A stretch of DNA of 46,705 nucleotides from Aquiluna sp. (GTDB lineage Bacteria > Actinomycetota > Actinomycetes > Actinomycetales > Microbacteriaceae), in assembly GCA_029241985.1 (NCBI GenBank), contig JAQWUU010000035.1, positions 1-46,705 of the forward strand, written 5' to 3'. Of the stretch, positions 16,535-25,126 are shown in pieces. A program made the translations under genes and the position numbers. Under the pieces are notes generated by a model. That model saw nothing but the letters and a program-made list of their open reading frames with translations, had not been told where the DNA came from and made no database searches. Numbering within the stretch: the first letter of the stretch is position 1; the number at the start of each line of letters is the position of its first letter.

Positions 16535-17269
16535 CTAGGCTCTTCCCCGCAGAATTGCCTGTTTCACTTCGGCAATTGCTTTGGTTACTTCGATCCCTCG
16601 TGGGCAAGCCTCGGTGCAGTTGAAGGTAGTTCGGCAACGCCAGACTCCTTCTTTATCATTCAAGATGTCAATGCGCAGTTCAGCCCCTTCATCTCGTGAG
16701 TCAAAGATGAAGCGGTGAGCGTTGACGATTGCAGCCGGCCCAAAGTACTGGCCGTCTGTCCAGAAAACTGGGCAACTGGTGGTGCAGGCGGCACAGAGGA
16801 TACATTTCGTGGTGTCGTCATAGCGAGCACGGTCCTCAGGTGACTGAAGCCTCTCCTTGGTTGGCTTGTCGCTTGCAATCAAGAATGGGTTTATGTCCTT
16901 ATAGGCCTGATAAAAAGGGTTCATGTCGACGATTAGGTCTTTTTCGACAGGCAGGCCCTTGATTGGCTCAACGTAGATCGGCTGAGAAATGTCTAGGTCT
17001 TTGATCAGTGTCTTGCAGGCAAGACGGTTGCGGCCGTTGATGCGCATCGCGTCTGAGCCGCAGACACCGTGAGCGCAGGACCGCCTGAATGTCAGCGACC
17101 CATCTTGCTCCCATTTGATCTTGTGGAGGGCATCCAGAACACGGTCGGTTCCATACATCTCAACGTCGTAGTCAACCCACTTTGGCTCACTGTCAACCTC
17201 TGGGTTGAACCTGCGAATAATTAGCGTGACTGTGAATGAGTCAATTACTGGTGCAGCTGCATTCGCCAT
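16535..17269 (-). CDS. sdhB: Succinate dehydrogenase iron-sulfur subunit
   Basis: 244 residues. It carries electrons from SdhA to the membrane quinone. Cysteine clusters are intact: CAHGVCGSDAMRINGRNRLAC-type [2Fe-2S] ligands, CILCAACTTSCP and CRTTFNCTEACPRG for the [4Fe-4S] and [3Fe-4S] centres. The ATG at 17269 overlaps the sdhA stop as TAATG, so the two are translationally coupled. Last gene of sdhC-sdhD-sdhA-sdhB on the minus strand. Confidence 0.97.
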   Translation of the reverse strand: MANAAAPVIDSFTVTLIIRRFNPEVDSEPKWVDYDVEMYGTDRVLDALHKIKWEQDGSLTFRRSCAHGVCGSDAMRINGRNRLACKTLIKDLDISQPIYVEPIKGLPVEKDLIVDMNPFYQAYKDINPFLIASDKPTKERLQSPEDRARYDDTTKCILCAACTTSCPVFWTDGQYFGPAAIVNAHRFIFDSRDEGAELRIDILNDKEGVWRCRTTFNCTEACPRGIEVTKAIAEVKQAILRGRA

Positions 17270-19047
17270 TAGTACTTTCGCTCCATCGGCTGGTAGTTGG
17301 TTACAACGACTGGCTTCCAGCCAATCTTCATGTTGGTACCGGTCTTTTTTTGAACCTTATCCTGCTGGTAAACCATGGAGTGAACCATGAATTTCTTGTC
17401 ATCGCGATCTGGGTAGTCCTCACGAAGGTGTGCACCTCGGGACTCACGGCGCTCGCGGCAAGCGACCACCGTTACCTCTGCTAGGTCAAGCAGGAAGCCA
17501 AGTTCTATTGCCTCTAGAAGGTCGGTGTTGAATCGTTTGCCCTGGTCTTGAATTGCAATATTCTCGTAGCGTCCACGAAGCTCTTGAATTTTTTCAATCG
17601 CTTCCTGGAGGGTCTCTTCGGTTCTGAAAACCTGAGCGTTTTTGTCCATAGAATCCTGCAGTTCCTTGCGGAGCTGAGCGATTTTTTCCTTGCCCTTGGA
17701 TTTACGAACCTTTTCAATCATTGCGATGACATCGTCAGCCGCGTTTGCCGGCATTGGAACCTGCTTGGCTGTTTTGGCGTACTCAACCGAGTACTGGCCA
17801 GCACGTTTTCCAAACACGTTGATGTCCAAAAGTGAGTTGGTGCCAAGCCTGTTCGCTCCGTGAACTGAAACGCAGGCGCACTCCCCGGCCGCGTAAAGGC
17901 CCGGAATTACAGTGTCATTATCTGAAAGCACCTCGGCCTTGATGTTGGTCGGGATTCCACCCATTGCGTAGTGGGCGGTCGGGAATACTGGAACTGGCTC
18001 GGTGTATGGCTCGACTCCGAGATATGTTCTTGCAAACTCAGTGATGTCCGGAAGCTTCGCGTCGATTACAGCGGGTTCCAGGTGAGTTAGATCCAACAGA
18101 ACGTAGTCCTTGTTTGGACCAGCCCCTCTGCCCTCACGAACTTCATTTGCCATCGCCCGCGCGACCATGTCTCTCGGGGCAAGGTCCTTGATGGTGGGCG
18201 CATAGCGTTCCATGAAACGCTCTCCGGATGCATTCCTTAGGATTCCGCCCTCGCCTCGGGCAGCCTCGGATAGCAGAATGCCCAGACCGGCCAGGCCGGT
18301 CGGGTGGAACTGGTAGAACTCCATGTCCTCGAGCGGGATGCCTCGCCTAAATGCAATTGCAACTCCATCGCCGGTCAAGGTGTGGGCGTTTGAGGTGGTC
18401 TTATAGATCTTTCCAAAACCGCCGGTTGCAAAAACAATTGACTTTGAAGAGAACACGTGGATGTCTCCGGTGGCCAGTTCATAGGCCACTACTCCGGCCG
18501 GCTTTCCATCATTCATGACCAGGTCCAACACGTAGAACTCGTTGTAAAAATCGATTCCAAGCTTTACGCAGTTTTGGTACAGGGTCTGCAAGATCATGTG
18601 ACCGGTGCGGTCTGCGGCGTAGCAGGAGCGTCGAACCGGCGCCTTACCGTGATCACGCGTGTGACCTCCAAAACGCCTCTGGTCAATTTTCCCCTCGGGT
18701 GTTCTGTTGAAGGGGAGTCCCATATTTTCTAAGTCGATTACTGCCTGAACAGATTCCTTTGCAAGAATTTCGGCCGCGTCCTGGTCCACCAGGTAGTCGC
18801 CACCTTTGACAGTATCAAAGGTGTGCCACTCCCAGCTGTCTTCCTCCACGTTGGCAAGCGCGGCGGCCATGCCACCCTGCGCTGCACCGGTGTGGCTTCT
18901 AGTTGGAAATAGCTTCGAAATAACACCGACTTTGGCATCCGCGCCCGCTTCAATGGCAGCGCGCATTCCAGCACCACCGGCGCCGACTATTAGTACGTCG
19001 AAGGTGTGATAGGTGATGTTACTGTCGGCAGTTTCTTGTTGCGGCAA
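17269..19047 (-). CDS. sdhA: Succinate dehydrogenase flavoprotein subunit
   Basis: 592 residues. It oxidises succinate to fumarate with covalently bound FAD. The dinucleotide-binding [14 protein letters not shown] is near the N-terminus; [10 protein letters not shown] holds the His that attaches FAD; HPTGLAG and [10 protein letters not shown] are active-site segments. The start is TTG at 19047 with AGGA six bases upstream; no ATG fits before the FAD motif. It couples to sdhB by TAATG. Confidence 0.97.
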   Translation of the reverse strand: MPQQETADSNITYHTFDVLIVGAGGAGMRAAIEAGADAKVGVISKLFPTRSHTGAAQGGMAAALANVEEDSWEWHTFDTVKGGDYLVDQDAAEILAKESVQAVIDLENMGLPFNRTPEGKIDQRRFGGHTRDHGKAPVRRSCYAADRTGHMILQTLYQNCVKLGIDFYNEFYVLDLVMNDGKPAGVVAYELATGDIHVFSSKSIVFATGGFGKIYKTTSNAHTLTGDGVAIAFRRGIPLEDMEFYQFHPTGLAGLGILLSEAARGEGGILRNASGERFMERYAPTIKDLAPRDMVARAMANEVREGRGAGPNKDYVLLDLTHLEPAVIDAKLPDITEFARTYLGVEPYTEPVPVFPTAHYAMGGIPTNIKAEVLSDNDTVIPGLYAAGECACVSVHGANRLGTNSLLDINVFGKRAGQYSVEYAKTAKQVPMPANAADDVIAMIEKVRKSKGKEKIAQLRKELQDSMDKNAQVFRTEETLQEAIEKIQELRGRYENIAIQDQGKRFNTDLLEAIELGFLLDLAEVTVVACRERRESRGAHLREDYPDRDDKKFMVHSMVYQQDKVQKKTGTNMKIGWKPVVVTNYQPMERKY

Positions 19048-19062
19048 TTTAATTCCTTTTGC

Positions 19063-19503
19063 TTACTGTGCTGGGCAGAATGATGCGAGCAGGTCTGGAT
19101 TTGCTCCCGCTGGGCAAGGGTCAAAGGTAAAGATGACCAAAGTGCCAAGCAGAATCAATAGTCCACAGACAGCCCAAAGGGTTGTTCCCAGGGCCAATCG
19201 AACTTTAGTTTTTTCGGTGTAGTCGTTAACAATGGTTCGCATGCCATTTGTTCCATGAATTAGGGCAAGCCACAACATTGCCAGGTCCCAGACTTGCCAG
19301 AACGGGTCGGCCCACTTGCCAGCAACAAATGCGAAGTCAATAGCCTTAATACCGTCACCCACTACCAGGTTGACCACGAGGTGGGTGAAAACTAGAACCA
19401 CCAAAAGAGGTCCGCTGATGCGCATGAACAGCCATCCGTACTTTTCTAGGTTGGCCTGCTTGCGTGTTCTTGGCTTTGCCGGTGTCTCGATTATTACGCT
19501 CAT
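19063..19503 (-). CDS. sdhD: Succinate dehydrogenase membrane anchor subunit
   Basis: 146 residues with three membrane helices and a conserved His in ALIHGTNGMRTI, the region that binds haem/quinone. Start choice: TTG-ATG-ATG occur in a row after the SD-like AGGGG; the second ATG (19503) leaves 6 bases of spacing and is preferred. It starts just after the sdhC stop and precedes sdhA by 15 bases. The call rests on topology and operon position, because anchor subunits are poorly conserved. Confidence 0.9.
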   Translation of the reverse strand: MSVIIETPAKPRTRKQANLEKYGWLFMRISGPLLVVLVFTHLVVNLVVGDGIKAIDFAFVAGKWADPFWQVWDLAMLWLALIHGTNGMRTIVNDYTEKTKVRLALGTTLWAVCGLLILLGTLVIFTFDPCPAGANPDLLASFCPAQ

Positions 19504-19512
19504 CATCAACCC

Positions 19513-19902
19513 CTAGTGGCTAAATACTCGTGCTAGATGCAGTGGGGTAAATGCCGCGACTGCGAGAACTGTTATTGCAATGACAATCCAAAACATAATT
19601 GCCTGATACTTTGTGCCCTTCGACCAGAAGTCGATTGCGATAACTCGTAAACCATTTAGACCGTGAAACAAGATGGCTCCCACGAGTCCAAGTTCGGCAA
19701 GACCGACAACCGGGGTTTTATAGGACTCGATGACAATGTTGTAGGCCTCTGGACTCACTCGAACCAAGGCGGTATCGAGGACGTGAACGAGTAAAAAGAA
19801 AAAGATGCCCACGCCGCTAATGCGGTGCAGAACCCAGGACCACATGCCGACTTTGCCTCGGTAAAGGGTCCCTGCTGGCCGAATTGCCAAACTAGCCTCC
19901 AT
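19513..19902 (-). CDS. sdhC: Succinate dehydrogenase cytochrome b556 subunit
   Basis: 129 residues from the ATG at 19902; an upstream in-frame TTG at 19941 would add 13 residues that do not look like the family. The body matches actinobacterial SdhC: PAGTLYRG, WSWVLHRISGVGIF with a conserved His and Arg, LLVHVLDTALVRVSPEAY and HGLNGLRVI with the haem-ligand His. Three membrane helices. First gene of the operon, divergent from the guanylyltransferase gene. The promoter is not clear; TAGACT at about 19929-19924 on the minus strand is a candidate -10. Confidence 0.9.
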   Translation of the reverse strand: MEASLAIRPAGTLYRGKVGMWSWVLHRISGVGIFFFLLVHVLDTALVRVSPEAYNIVIESYKTPVVGLAELGLVGAILFHGLNGLRVIAIDFWSKGTKYQAIMFWIVIAITVLAVAAFTPLHLARVFSH

Positions 19903-19950
19903 GGATAGGTGAGATTTGTCTCCAAGTCTAACCCAGAGCAAGCTAACCTT

Positions 19951-19964
19951 TTGGTGGAAACCAA
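19951..19964. promoter_or_regulatory. Palindrome in the sdhC-manC divergent region
   Basis: TTGGT, GGAA, ACCAA: a perfect 5-base inverted repeat with a 4-base spacer. TTGGTG could also serve as the -35 of the guanylyltransferase promoter (15 bases before TAGGGT). Possible operator; short enough to arise by chance. Confidence 0.3.
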
Positions 19965-19971
19965 GAACATT

Positions 19972-19977
19972 TAGGGT
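19972..19977 (+). promoter_or_regulatory. -10-like TAGGGT, leaderless promoter of the guanylyltransferase gene
   Basis: TAGGGT, GATATT, TTG. The 6-base spacing supports TTG at 19984 as the start, although TTG starts on leaderless messages are uncommon. No Shine-Dalgarno. Confidence 0.5.
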
Positions 19978-19983
19978 GATATT

Positions 19984-21093
19984 TTGGATAGCTCAAAGCC
20001 AAGCAACAGGGATCATTTTTTTGCGATTATTCCAGCCGGTGGAGTCGGCTCAAGACTGTGGCCATTGTCCCGAGCAAGCACTCCCAAGTTTCTTCACGAC
20101 CTGACTGGCTCGGGACAAACTCTCCTGCAGGACACCTGGGACCGGCTGACGCCGATCGCTGGGAACAACAAAATGATTGTGACCGGGGATGTTCATGCCA
20201 GTCTCGTTGCAAGTCAATTGCCCGAACTAGACCAGGCAAACCTAATCCTCGAACCTTCCCCCAAAGAGTCCACCGCGGCTATTGCGCTTGCAGCAGCGGT
20301 GCTCTATTCAAGAGATCCTGAAGTGATTATTGGCTCATTTGCAGCTGACCATGTCATTAGAGAAGATGACAAGTTCGTCGCAACTATAGAAGAGTCGATC
20401 AAACTAGCCGCAACCGGGCGACTGGTGACAATCGGCATTGTCCCAACTGAAGCCTCAGCAGCCTTTGGCTACATCAAGAAAGGTGTGGCAATCGCCGGCA
20501 GCAAGGGTTTCGAAGTTGCTGAGTTTGTAGAAAAACCCGATATTCAGCAGGCGAATAGATTCATTTTCACTGGCGACTATTTGTGGAATGCCGGAATGTT
20601 TATTGCGCCAGCCAAGCTGCTTCTAGATGTTTTGTCCAAGACTCAACCAGCACTCCATGCCGGAGTAGTCGAGCTTGCCAAACATTGGGATACCGATCAG
20701 CGAGCTTCAAAGCTTGAGGAGATCTGGCCAAACTTGGAGAAAATTGCAATCGATTACGCAATTGCTGAGCCGGCTTCAAGACTTGGGCTGGTCTCTGTGA
20801 TCCAGGGTGAATTCGAGTGGCATGATGTTGGAGACTTTGCAGCGATTGCCGAGCTGCAATCGCAGGGTGTCACAAATAGCCTCGCGGTTCTTGGTTCAGC
20901 GAAGGTCCTTGCTGATTCCTCTTCTGGAATTTTGGTGAGTGAGACCAATCGCCTGGTTGCTCTCATTGGCCTAAAGGACGTAATAGTTGTTGACACTCCA
21001 GATGCACTACTTATTACGACAAAAGAGCACGCACAGAAGGTCAAGGCCTTGGTCGAAGCTCTAAAGCAAACAGGCCATTCCGACCTTTTGTAG
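19984..21093 (+). CDS. manC: Mannose-1-phosphate guanylyltransferase
   Basis: 369 residues. A nucleotidyltransferase making GDP-mannose from mannose-1-phosphate and GTP, for cell-envelope mannosyl units. The signature AIIPAGGVGSRLWPLSR is at 14-30, FAADHVI holds the metal-binding Asp, and FVEKPD and YLWNAGMF are family blocks. The C-terminal isomerase domain of long ManC proteins is absent, as in actinobacterial short forms. The TTG start follows TAGGGT by 6 bases. It stands alone between divergent sdh and the nucleoside operon, with 118 bases to the next gene and no clear terminator. Confidence 0.93.
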   Translation: MDSSKPSNRDHFFAIIPAGGVGSRLWPLSRASTPKFLHDLTGSGQTLLQDTWDRLTPIAGNNKMIVTGDVHASLVASQLPELDQANLILEPSPKESTAAIALAAAVLYSRDPEVIIGSFAADHVIREDDKFVATIEESIKLAATGRLVTIGIVPTEASAAFGYIKKGVAIAGSKGFEVAEFVEKPDIQQANRFIFTGDYLWNAGMFIAPAKLLLDVLSKTQPALHAGVVELAKHWDTDQRASKLEEIWPNLEKIAIDYAIAEPASRLGLVSVIQGEFEWHDVGDFAAIAELQSQGVTNSLAVLGSAKVLADSSSGILVSETNRLVALIGLKDVIVVDTPDALLITTKEHAQKVKALVEALKQTGHSDLL

Positions 21094-21144
21094 GAACTAC
21101 ATTTCAAAATGGTAAACATTGTGATTCTTGCTTTATTGAAGTTG

Positions 21145-21159
21145 CTCTAGCGATAGAGT
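21145..21159 (+). promoter_or_regulatory. Candidate promoter -10 and overlapping palindrome before the BMP lipoprotein gene
   Basis: TAGAGT (21154-21159) is a good -10 candidate, leaving a leader of about 45 bases with a Shine-Dalgarno. It overlaps the inverted repeat CTCTA-GCGA-TAGAG (21145-21158), a possible repressor site. A -35 is not evident. Downstream, GGCG (21174-21177) and CGCC (21187-21190) could form a small leader hairpin. Confidence 0.4.
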
Positions 21160-21211
21160 GTTCAAATCATATTGGCGTCATTAGGGCGCCTTCACTAATT
21201 CAGGAGGAACC

Positions 21212-22303
21212 TTGAAGTTACGTAATGCATCTGCTGCATTCGCTCTATTGGGCGCATCAGCACTAGTGCTTTCCGGTTGTGCCGCTGCCCCAGTGGACGA
21301 GCCAACCGCAACAGCAACAGCAACCCAGACCGAAGAAGCAGCGCCAGCGATTGATTACTTGGCATGTGCAGTTTCTGACGAAGGTAGCTGGAACGATAAG
21401 TCATTCAACGAGTCTGTTTACGACGGCCTTCTAAAGGCTGAGGCTGAACTTGGTACTCAGACCGCTGATGCAGAGTCAAACTCAGCTGAGGACTTTGCTC
21501 CGAACCTACAGGCGATGGTAGACGCATCTTGCGACATAACCTTCGCTGTTGGTTTTAACTTGGTTGCAGATGTGAACCTAGCTGCTGCTGCTAATCCAGA
21601 CATGTACTTCGTAACCATCGATGGATGGTCAGAAGGTAACGCGAACCTAAAGCCAGTTACCTACACAATGAACCAGTCTTCTTACCTAGCTGGTTACCTA
21701 GCTGCTTCTTACTCAACAACCAAGGTTGTTGGAACCTACGGTGGAATTCAGATTCCAGCTGTAACTGACTTCATGGATGGCTTCTACTACGGCGCAATGG
21801 CTTACGCCGCCGACAGCGGAGAAGCAGTAACCGTGGTTGGTTGGGACCCAATGGCACAGACCGGTCAGTTCACCGGCGACTTTGTTCCTAACTCAGGAAC
21901 CTCTAAGTCAATCGCAGCTGCTCTAATCAACGACGGTGCAGACGTTCTGTTCCCAGTTGGTGGCGACCAGTTCGGTGCTGTATCTGAGGCAATCAAAGAA
22001 GCTGGCATCGATGGCGTAATGGTCGGCGTTGACAAGGACGTCGCCCTAACCAGCCCAGAGTATGCAGAATACGTACTTACTTCAGCTGAGAAGCGAATGA
22101 GCAATGCTGTTTATGACATCGTTGCTGAGCTATCAGCCGGCGGTGCCTTCTCAGGCGACGCTTACGTTGGTACTTTGCAGAATGGTGGAACTGGCCTGAG
22201 CCCGTTCTACGACTTCGACTCGAAGATCTCTGACGAGACCAAGGCTCGACTAGTGGAGCTAGAAGCTGGCATCATTGCCGGTGAAATTAACCCACTTAGC
22301 TAG
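21212..22303 (+). CDS. BMP-family nucleoside-binding lipoprotein of an ABC importer
   Basis: 363 residues. Start TTG at 21212 with a strong AGGAGG four bases upstream. Signal peptide ending in lipobox LSGC (Cys23), a Thr/Ala/Glu-rich linker, then the BMP fold: SWNDKSFNESVYDGL near 59-73, DCIT-like ASCDITFAVGF, and GVDKDVAL late. BMP proteins bind purine and other nucleosides outside the cell for ABC uptake; the following ATPase, two permeases and salvage enzymes agree. Codon choice is strongly biased, suggesting high expression. A hairpin terminator separates it from the rest of the operon. Confidence 0.93.
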   Translation: MKLRNASAAFALLGASALVLSGCAAAPVDEPTATATATQTEEAAPAIDYLACAVSDEGSWNDKSFNESVYDGLLKAEAELGTQTADAESNSAEDFAPNLQAMVDASCDITFAVGFNLVADVNLAAAANPDMYFVTIDGWSEGNANLKPVTYTMNQSSYLAGYLAASYSTTKVVGTYGGIQIPAVTDFMDGFYYGAMAYAADSGEAVTVVGWDPMAQTGQFTGDFVPNSGTSKSIAAALINDGADVLFPVGGDQFGAVSEAIKEAGIDGVMVGVDKDVALTSPEYAEYVLTSAEKRMSNAVYDIVAELSAGGAFSGDAYVGTLQNGGTGLSPFYDFDSKISDETKARLVELEAGIIAGEINPLS

Positions 22304-22314
22304 TTTGTAAGAGG

Positions 22315-22345
22315 AAGAGCCGCGGGGGAAATCCCGCGGCTCTTT
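22315..22345 (+). terminator. Hairpin terminator/attenuator between lipoprotein and ATPase genes
   Basis: AAGAGCCGCGGG (22315-22326), loop GGAAAT, CCCGCGGCTCTT (22333-22344): 12 perfect pairs followed by a short T-rich tail. It should end or protect the lipoprotein message and lower expression of the downstream transporter genes. Confidence 0.75.
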
Positions 22346-22364
22346 CCGTTTCCAGCTTTTCCAA

Positions 22365-22370
22365 TAGAGT
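22365..22370 (+). promoter_or_regulatory. Candidate -10 TAGAGT for the transporter ATPase gene
   Basis: TAGAGT lies 21 bases before the TTG start, with AAGGAG in between as ribosome binding site. The same hexamer serves as candidate -10 for the lipoprotein gene. It would restart transcription after the hairpin. Confidence 0.35.
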
Positions 22371-22391
22371 ATTTGCACAAAGGAGTGCCCC

Positions 22392-23897
22392 TTGAAATTA
22401 GAACTATGCGGAATTACCAAGCGCTTCGGGGCCCTTGTGGCCAACGACGCTATTGATCTTGTAATTGAACCCGGTGAAATCCACGCCTTACTTGGCGAAA
22501 ATGGTGCGGGTAAATCGACCCTGATGAACGTCCTTTACGGTTTGTACACTGCGGACGAGGGGCACATTGAGCTTGACGGAGTCAAGCAGAATTTCTCCGG
22601 TCCAGGGGATGCGATGGCTGCGGGAATCGGCATGGTGCACCAGCACTTTATGTTGATCCCTGTTTTTACTGTCGCTGAAAACGTCGCCCTTGGGCATGAA
22701 CCAACCAAGGCCCTGGGGATAATGGATCTGGCAACAGCCAGAAAAAACGTAATCGAAATTTCAGACCGCTTCGGGTTCAACGTTGACCCTGATGCCCTGA
22801 TTGAAGACCTCCCAGTGGGTGTCCAGCAGCGAGTAGAAATCATCAAGGCGCTTTCTAGAGATGCCAAGGTTTTGGTGTTAGATGAACCGACAGCAGTTCT
22901 CACGCCCCAGGAAACCGATGAGCTCATGGAGATCATGAGGCAACTGGCAAAAAGTGGCACCTCAATCGTGTTTATAACTCACAAGCTACGTGAAGTGAAA
23001 GCGGTCGCCGACAGAATCACGGTCATACGTCTTGGCAAGGTGGTTGGCACTGCACAACCTGATGCCTCTACTTCAGAATTAGCTTCGCTAATGGTTGGCC
23101 GCGAGGTAATGCTGACGGTTGACAAGAAACTTGCAACTCCAGGAAAAGTGGTCCTAGAAGTTGACCACGTCAGCGTCCTCGATGACAGGCTCCAGAAGGC
23201 AGTGAATGACGTTAGCTTCCAGGTGCATGAGGGCGAAATTTTGGCGCTAGCTGGTGTTCAGGGTAATGGCCAAACCGAATTAGCAGAGTTTTTACTTGGG
23301 CTGCGAAAGCCGTGGGGCAAAGAGGGCAAGTCGAGTCTAAACGGCAAAGAAATAACGAACGCGACAGTTAGGCAGTCGCTTGACAGTGGTCTTGGGTTTA
23401 TTCCAGAAGACAGAAAAACAGATGGGCTGGTTTCAGAATTCTCTATCGCTGAGAACCTGATGCTGAACTCTTCCTATAAATCCAGGTTTACAAAAGGTTT
23501 GAACATCAACTTCGCGGCTCGTAAGAAGATTGCGAACGAACTCATTGAAGAGTTCGACGTCAGAACTCCTTCTGCCGAGACGCCGGCCAGCAAGCTCTCG
23601 GGCGGAAACCAGCAGAAGGTTGTTGTTGCAAGAGAACTATCGCGCGAAATCAAACTACTGATTGCGTCCCAGCCAACCAGGGGTGTCGACGTTGGGTCTA
23701 TTGAGTTTATTCACGAGCGCATCATCGCGGAACGCGATGCTGGCAAGGCCGTGGTTTTGATTTCGACAGAGCTTGACGAAGTACTTGCTCTAGCCGATCG
23801 AATTGCAGTTATGTACCGGGGGAAGATAGTTGGCGTCGTTGGCCCAACTACTTCCAGAGAAGATCTTGGAAAGCTAATGGCTGGAGTGACCGCATGA
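22392..23897 (+). CDS. Nucleoside ABC importer, duplicated ATP-binding protein
   Basis: 501 residues with two ATPase halves, as in sugar/nucleoside importers of the NupA/YufO type. First half: Walker A GENGAGKST (35-43), VGVQQRVEIIKAL, Walker B VLVLDEPTAVL. Second half: degenerate Walker A GVQGNGQTEL, signature LSGGNQQK and LLIASQPTRGVDVG, where the usual Walker B Asp-Glu is replaced; this one-sided degeneracy is normal for the family. Start TTG at 22392 with AAGGAG upstream. The stop overlaps the next gene as ATGA. It drives uptake of nucleosides bound by the upstream lipoprotein. Confidence 0.94.
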   Translation: MKLELCGITKRFGALVANDAIDLVIEPGEIHALLGENGAGKSTLMNVLYGLYTADEGHIELDGVKQNFSGPGDAMAAGIGMVHQHFMLIPVFTVAENVALGHEPTKALGIMDLATARKNVIEISDRFGFNVDPDALIEDLPVGVQQRVEIIKALSRDAKVLVLDEPTAVLTPQETDELMEIMRQLAKSGTSIVFITHKLREVKAVADRITVIRLGKVVGTAQPDASTSELASLMVGREVMLTVDKKLATPGKVVLEVDHVSVLDDRLQKAVNDVSFQVHEGEILALAGVQGNGQTELAEFLLGLRKPWGKEGKSSLNGKEITNATVRQSLDSGLGFIPEDRKTDGLVSEFSIAENLMLNSSYKSRFTKGLNINFAARKKIANELIEEFDVRTPSAETPASKLSGGNQQKVVVARELSREIKLLIASQPTRGVDVGSIEFIHERIIAERDAGKAVVLISTELDEVLALADRIAVMYRGKIVGVVGPTTSREDLGKLMAGVTA

Positions 23898-25126
23898 GCG
23901 ATTTAAATAAGACAGACAACATGACCTCACAGGTCATGAAAGAAATCCTTTCAGGTGGGTTATTACGAACCGTGATTGCAATCGTCTTAGGCTTTTTGGT
24001 TGGGGCAATCTTCATGATTGGCTCCAATAAAGAGTTTGTAGAGTCCCTGGCCTACATTTTCGCCCGCCCGGGGGACGCATTCAGTGCAGCCGCTGCGGTG
24101 GTTGGCGATGGTTATGGAGCGCTGTTCAAGGGCTCCATTTATAACTTTGATGCCGATACTTTCGAAAAGGCCATTAGACCTTTGACTGAGACCCTAAGGC
24201 TTGGCGCCCCGCTTATTGCAGCGGGTCTAGGAATCGGACTGACCTTCCGTGTTGGGCTTTTCAACATTGGTGGAACCGGACAGTTGATTTTCGGAATGAT
24301 CTTCGCAACCTATGTAGCGACCAGGGTTGAACTGCCGATGGTTCTCCACATGGTGGTTGCGCTAATAGCGGGAATTGTCGGCGCGGCCCTATTGGGAGCC
24401 TTGGTCGGTTTCTTGAAGGCCAGAACTGGAGCGCACGAAGTGATTCTGACCATCATGATGAACTACATTGCGCTGTACTTCTTTACATTCTTGATGCGGA
24501 ATCCTGATCTTCTGCAAGAATCTCGCGCAACAGGTAACCCCAAGGCTGACGCCGCTGCCGAAACAGCACTTTTCCCGAAGCTGCTTGGCGACAGTTACTC
24601 GCTGCACTGGGGACTAATCTTCGCCCTTATTGCGGTGGTTGTTTTCTGGTGGTTGATGGAGAGAAGCACAATCGGTTTCCGCTTGCGGATGGTTGGTTTC
24701 AACCCTGATGCAGCAAGAGCCGCTGGAATCAACGTCGAGAAGACCTACATTCTTGCGATGGCACTTTCCGCTGGATTTGTCGGCGTCGCAGCCGCTAACC
24801 AGTCACTGGGTGTTGCGGTCGGAGTTACTCCTTCGGCTCATGCAAACATTGGATTCGATGCCATTACAGTCGCACTTCTAGGTGGTTCGTCTGGGCCGGG
24901 TATTTTGCTAGCCGGCCTGCTGTTCGGGGCATTCAAGGCCGGCTCTCCTTCAATGCAGGTTATTGGTGTGTCACCAGAGGTGCTTGGAATTGTGCAGGGA
25001 GCAATCGTGCTCTTCATAGCTGCACCACCGCTAATCCGAGCGATATTCAGACTACCGAAGCCGCAAACCACCAATGCCCTAGGTGAGATGCGAAGACGAA
25101 TCTTTGTCAAGGGAGGTGCCAAGTGA
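23894..25126 (+). CDS. Nucleoside ABC importer permease 1
   Basis: 410 residues. An N-terminal helix and a periplasmic-type loop are followed by about eight hydrophobic segments. LGIGLTFRVGLFNIGGTGQ and ARTGAHEVILTIMMNYIA are characteristic of the BPD_transp_2 permeases that pair with BMP lipoproteins (YufP type). ATG start overlaps the ATPase stop as ATGA, and its own stop overlaps the second permease as GTGA. The two permeases should form the channel. Confidence 0.93.
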   Translation: MSDLNKTDNMTSQVMKEILSGGLLRTVIAIVLGFLVGAIFMIGSNKEFVESLAYIFARPGDAFSAAAAVVGDGYGALFKGSIYNFDADTFEKAIRPLTETLRLGAPLIAAGLGIGLTFRVGLFNIGGTGQLIFGMIFATYVATRVELPMVLHMVVALIAGIVGAALLGALVGFLKARTGAHEVILTIMMNYIALYFFTFLMRNPDLLQESRATGNPKADAAAETALFPKLLGDSYSLHWGLIFALIAVVVFWWLMERSTIGFRLRMVGFNPDAARAAGINVEKTYILAMALSAGFVGVAAANQSLGVAVGVTPSAHANIGFDAITVALLGGSSGPGILLAGLLFGAFKAGSPSMQVIGVSPEVLGIVQGAIVLFIAAPPLIRAIFRLPKPQTTNALGEMRRRIFVKGGAK

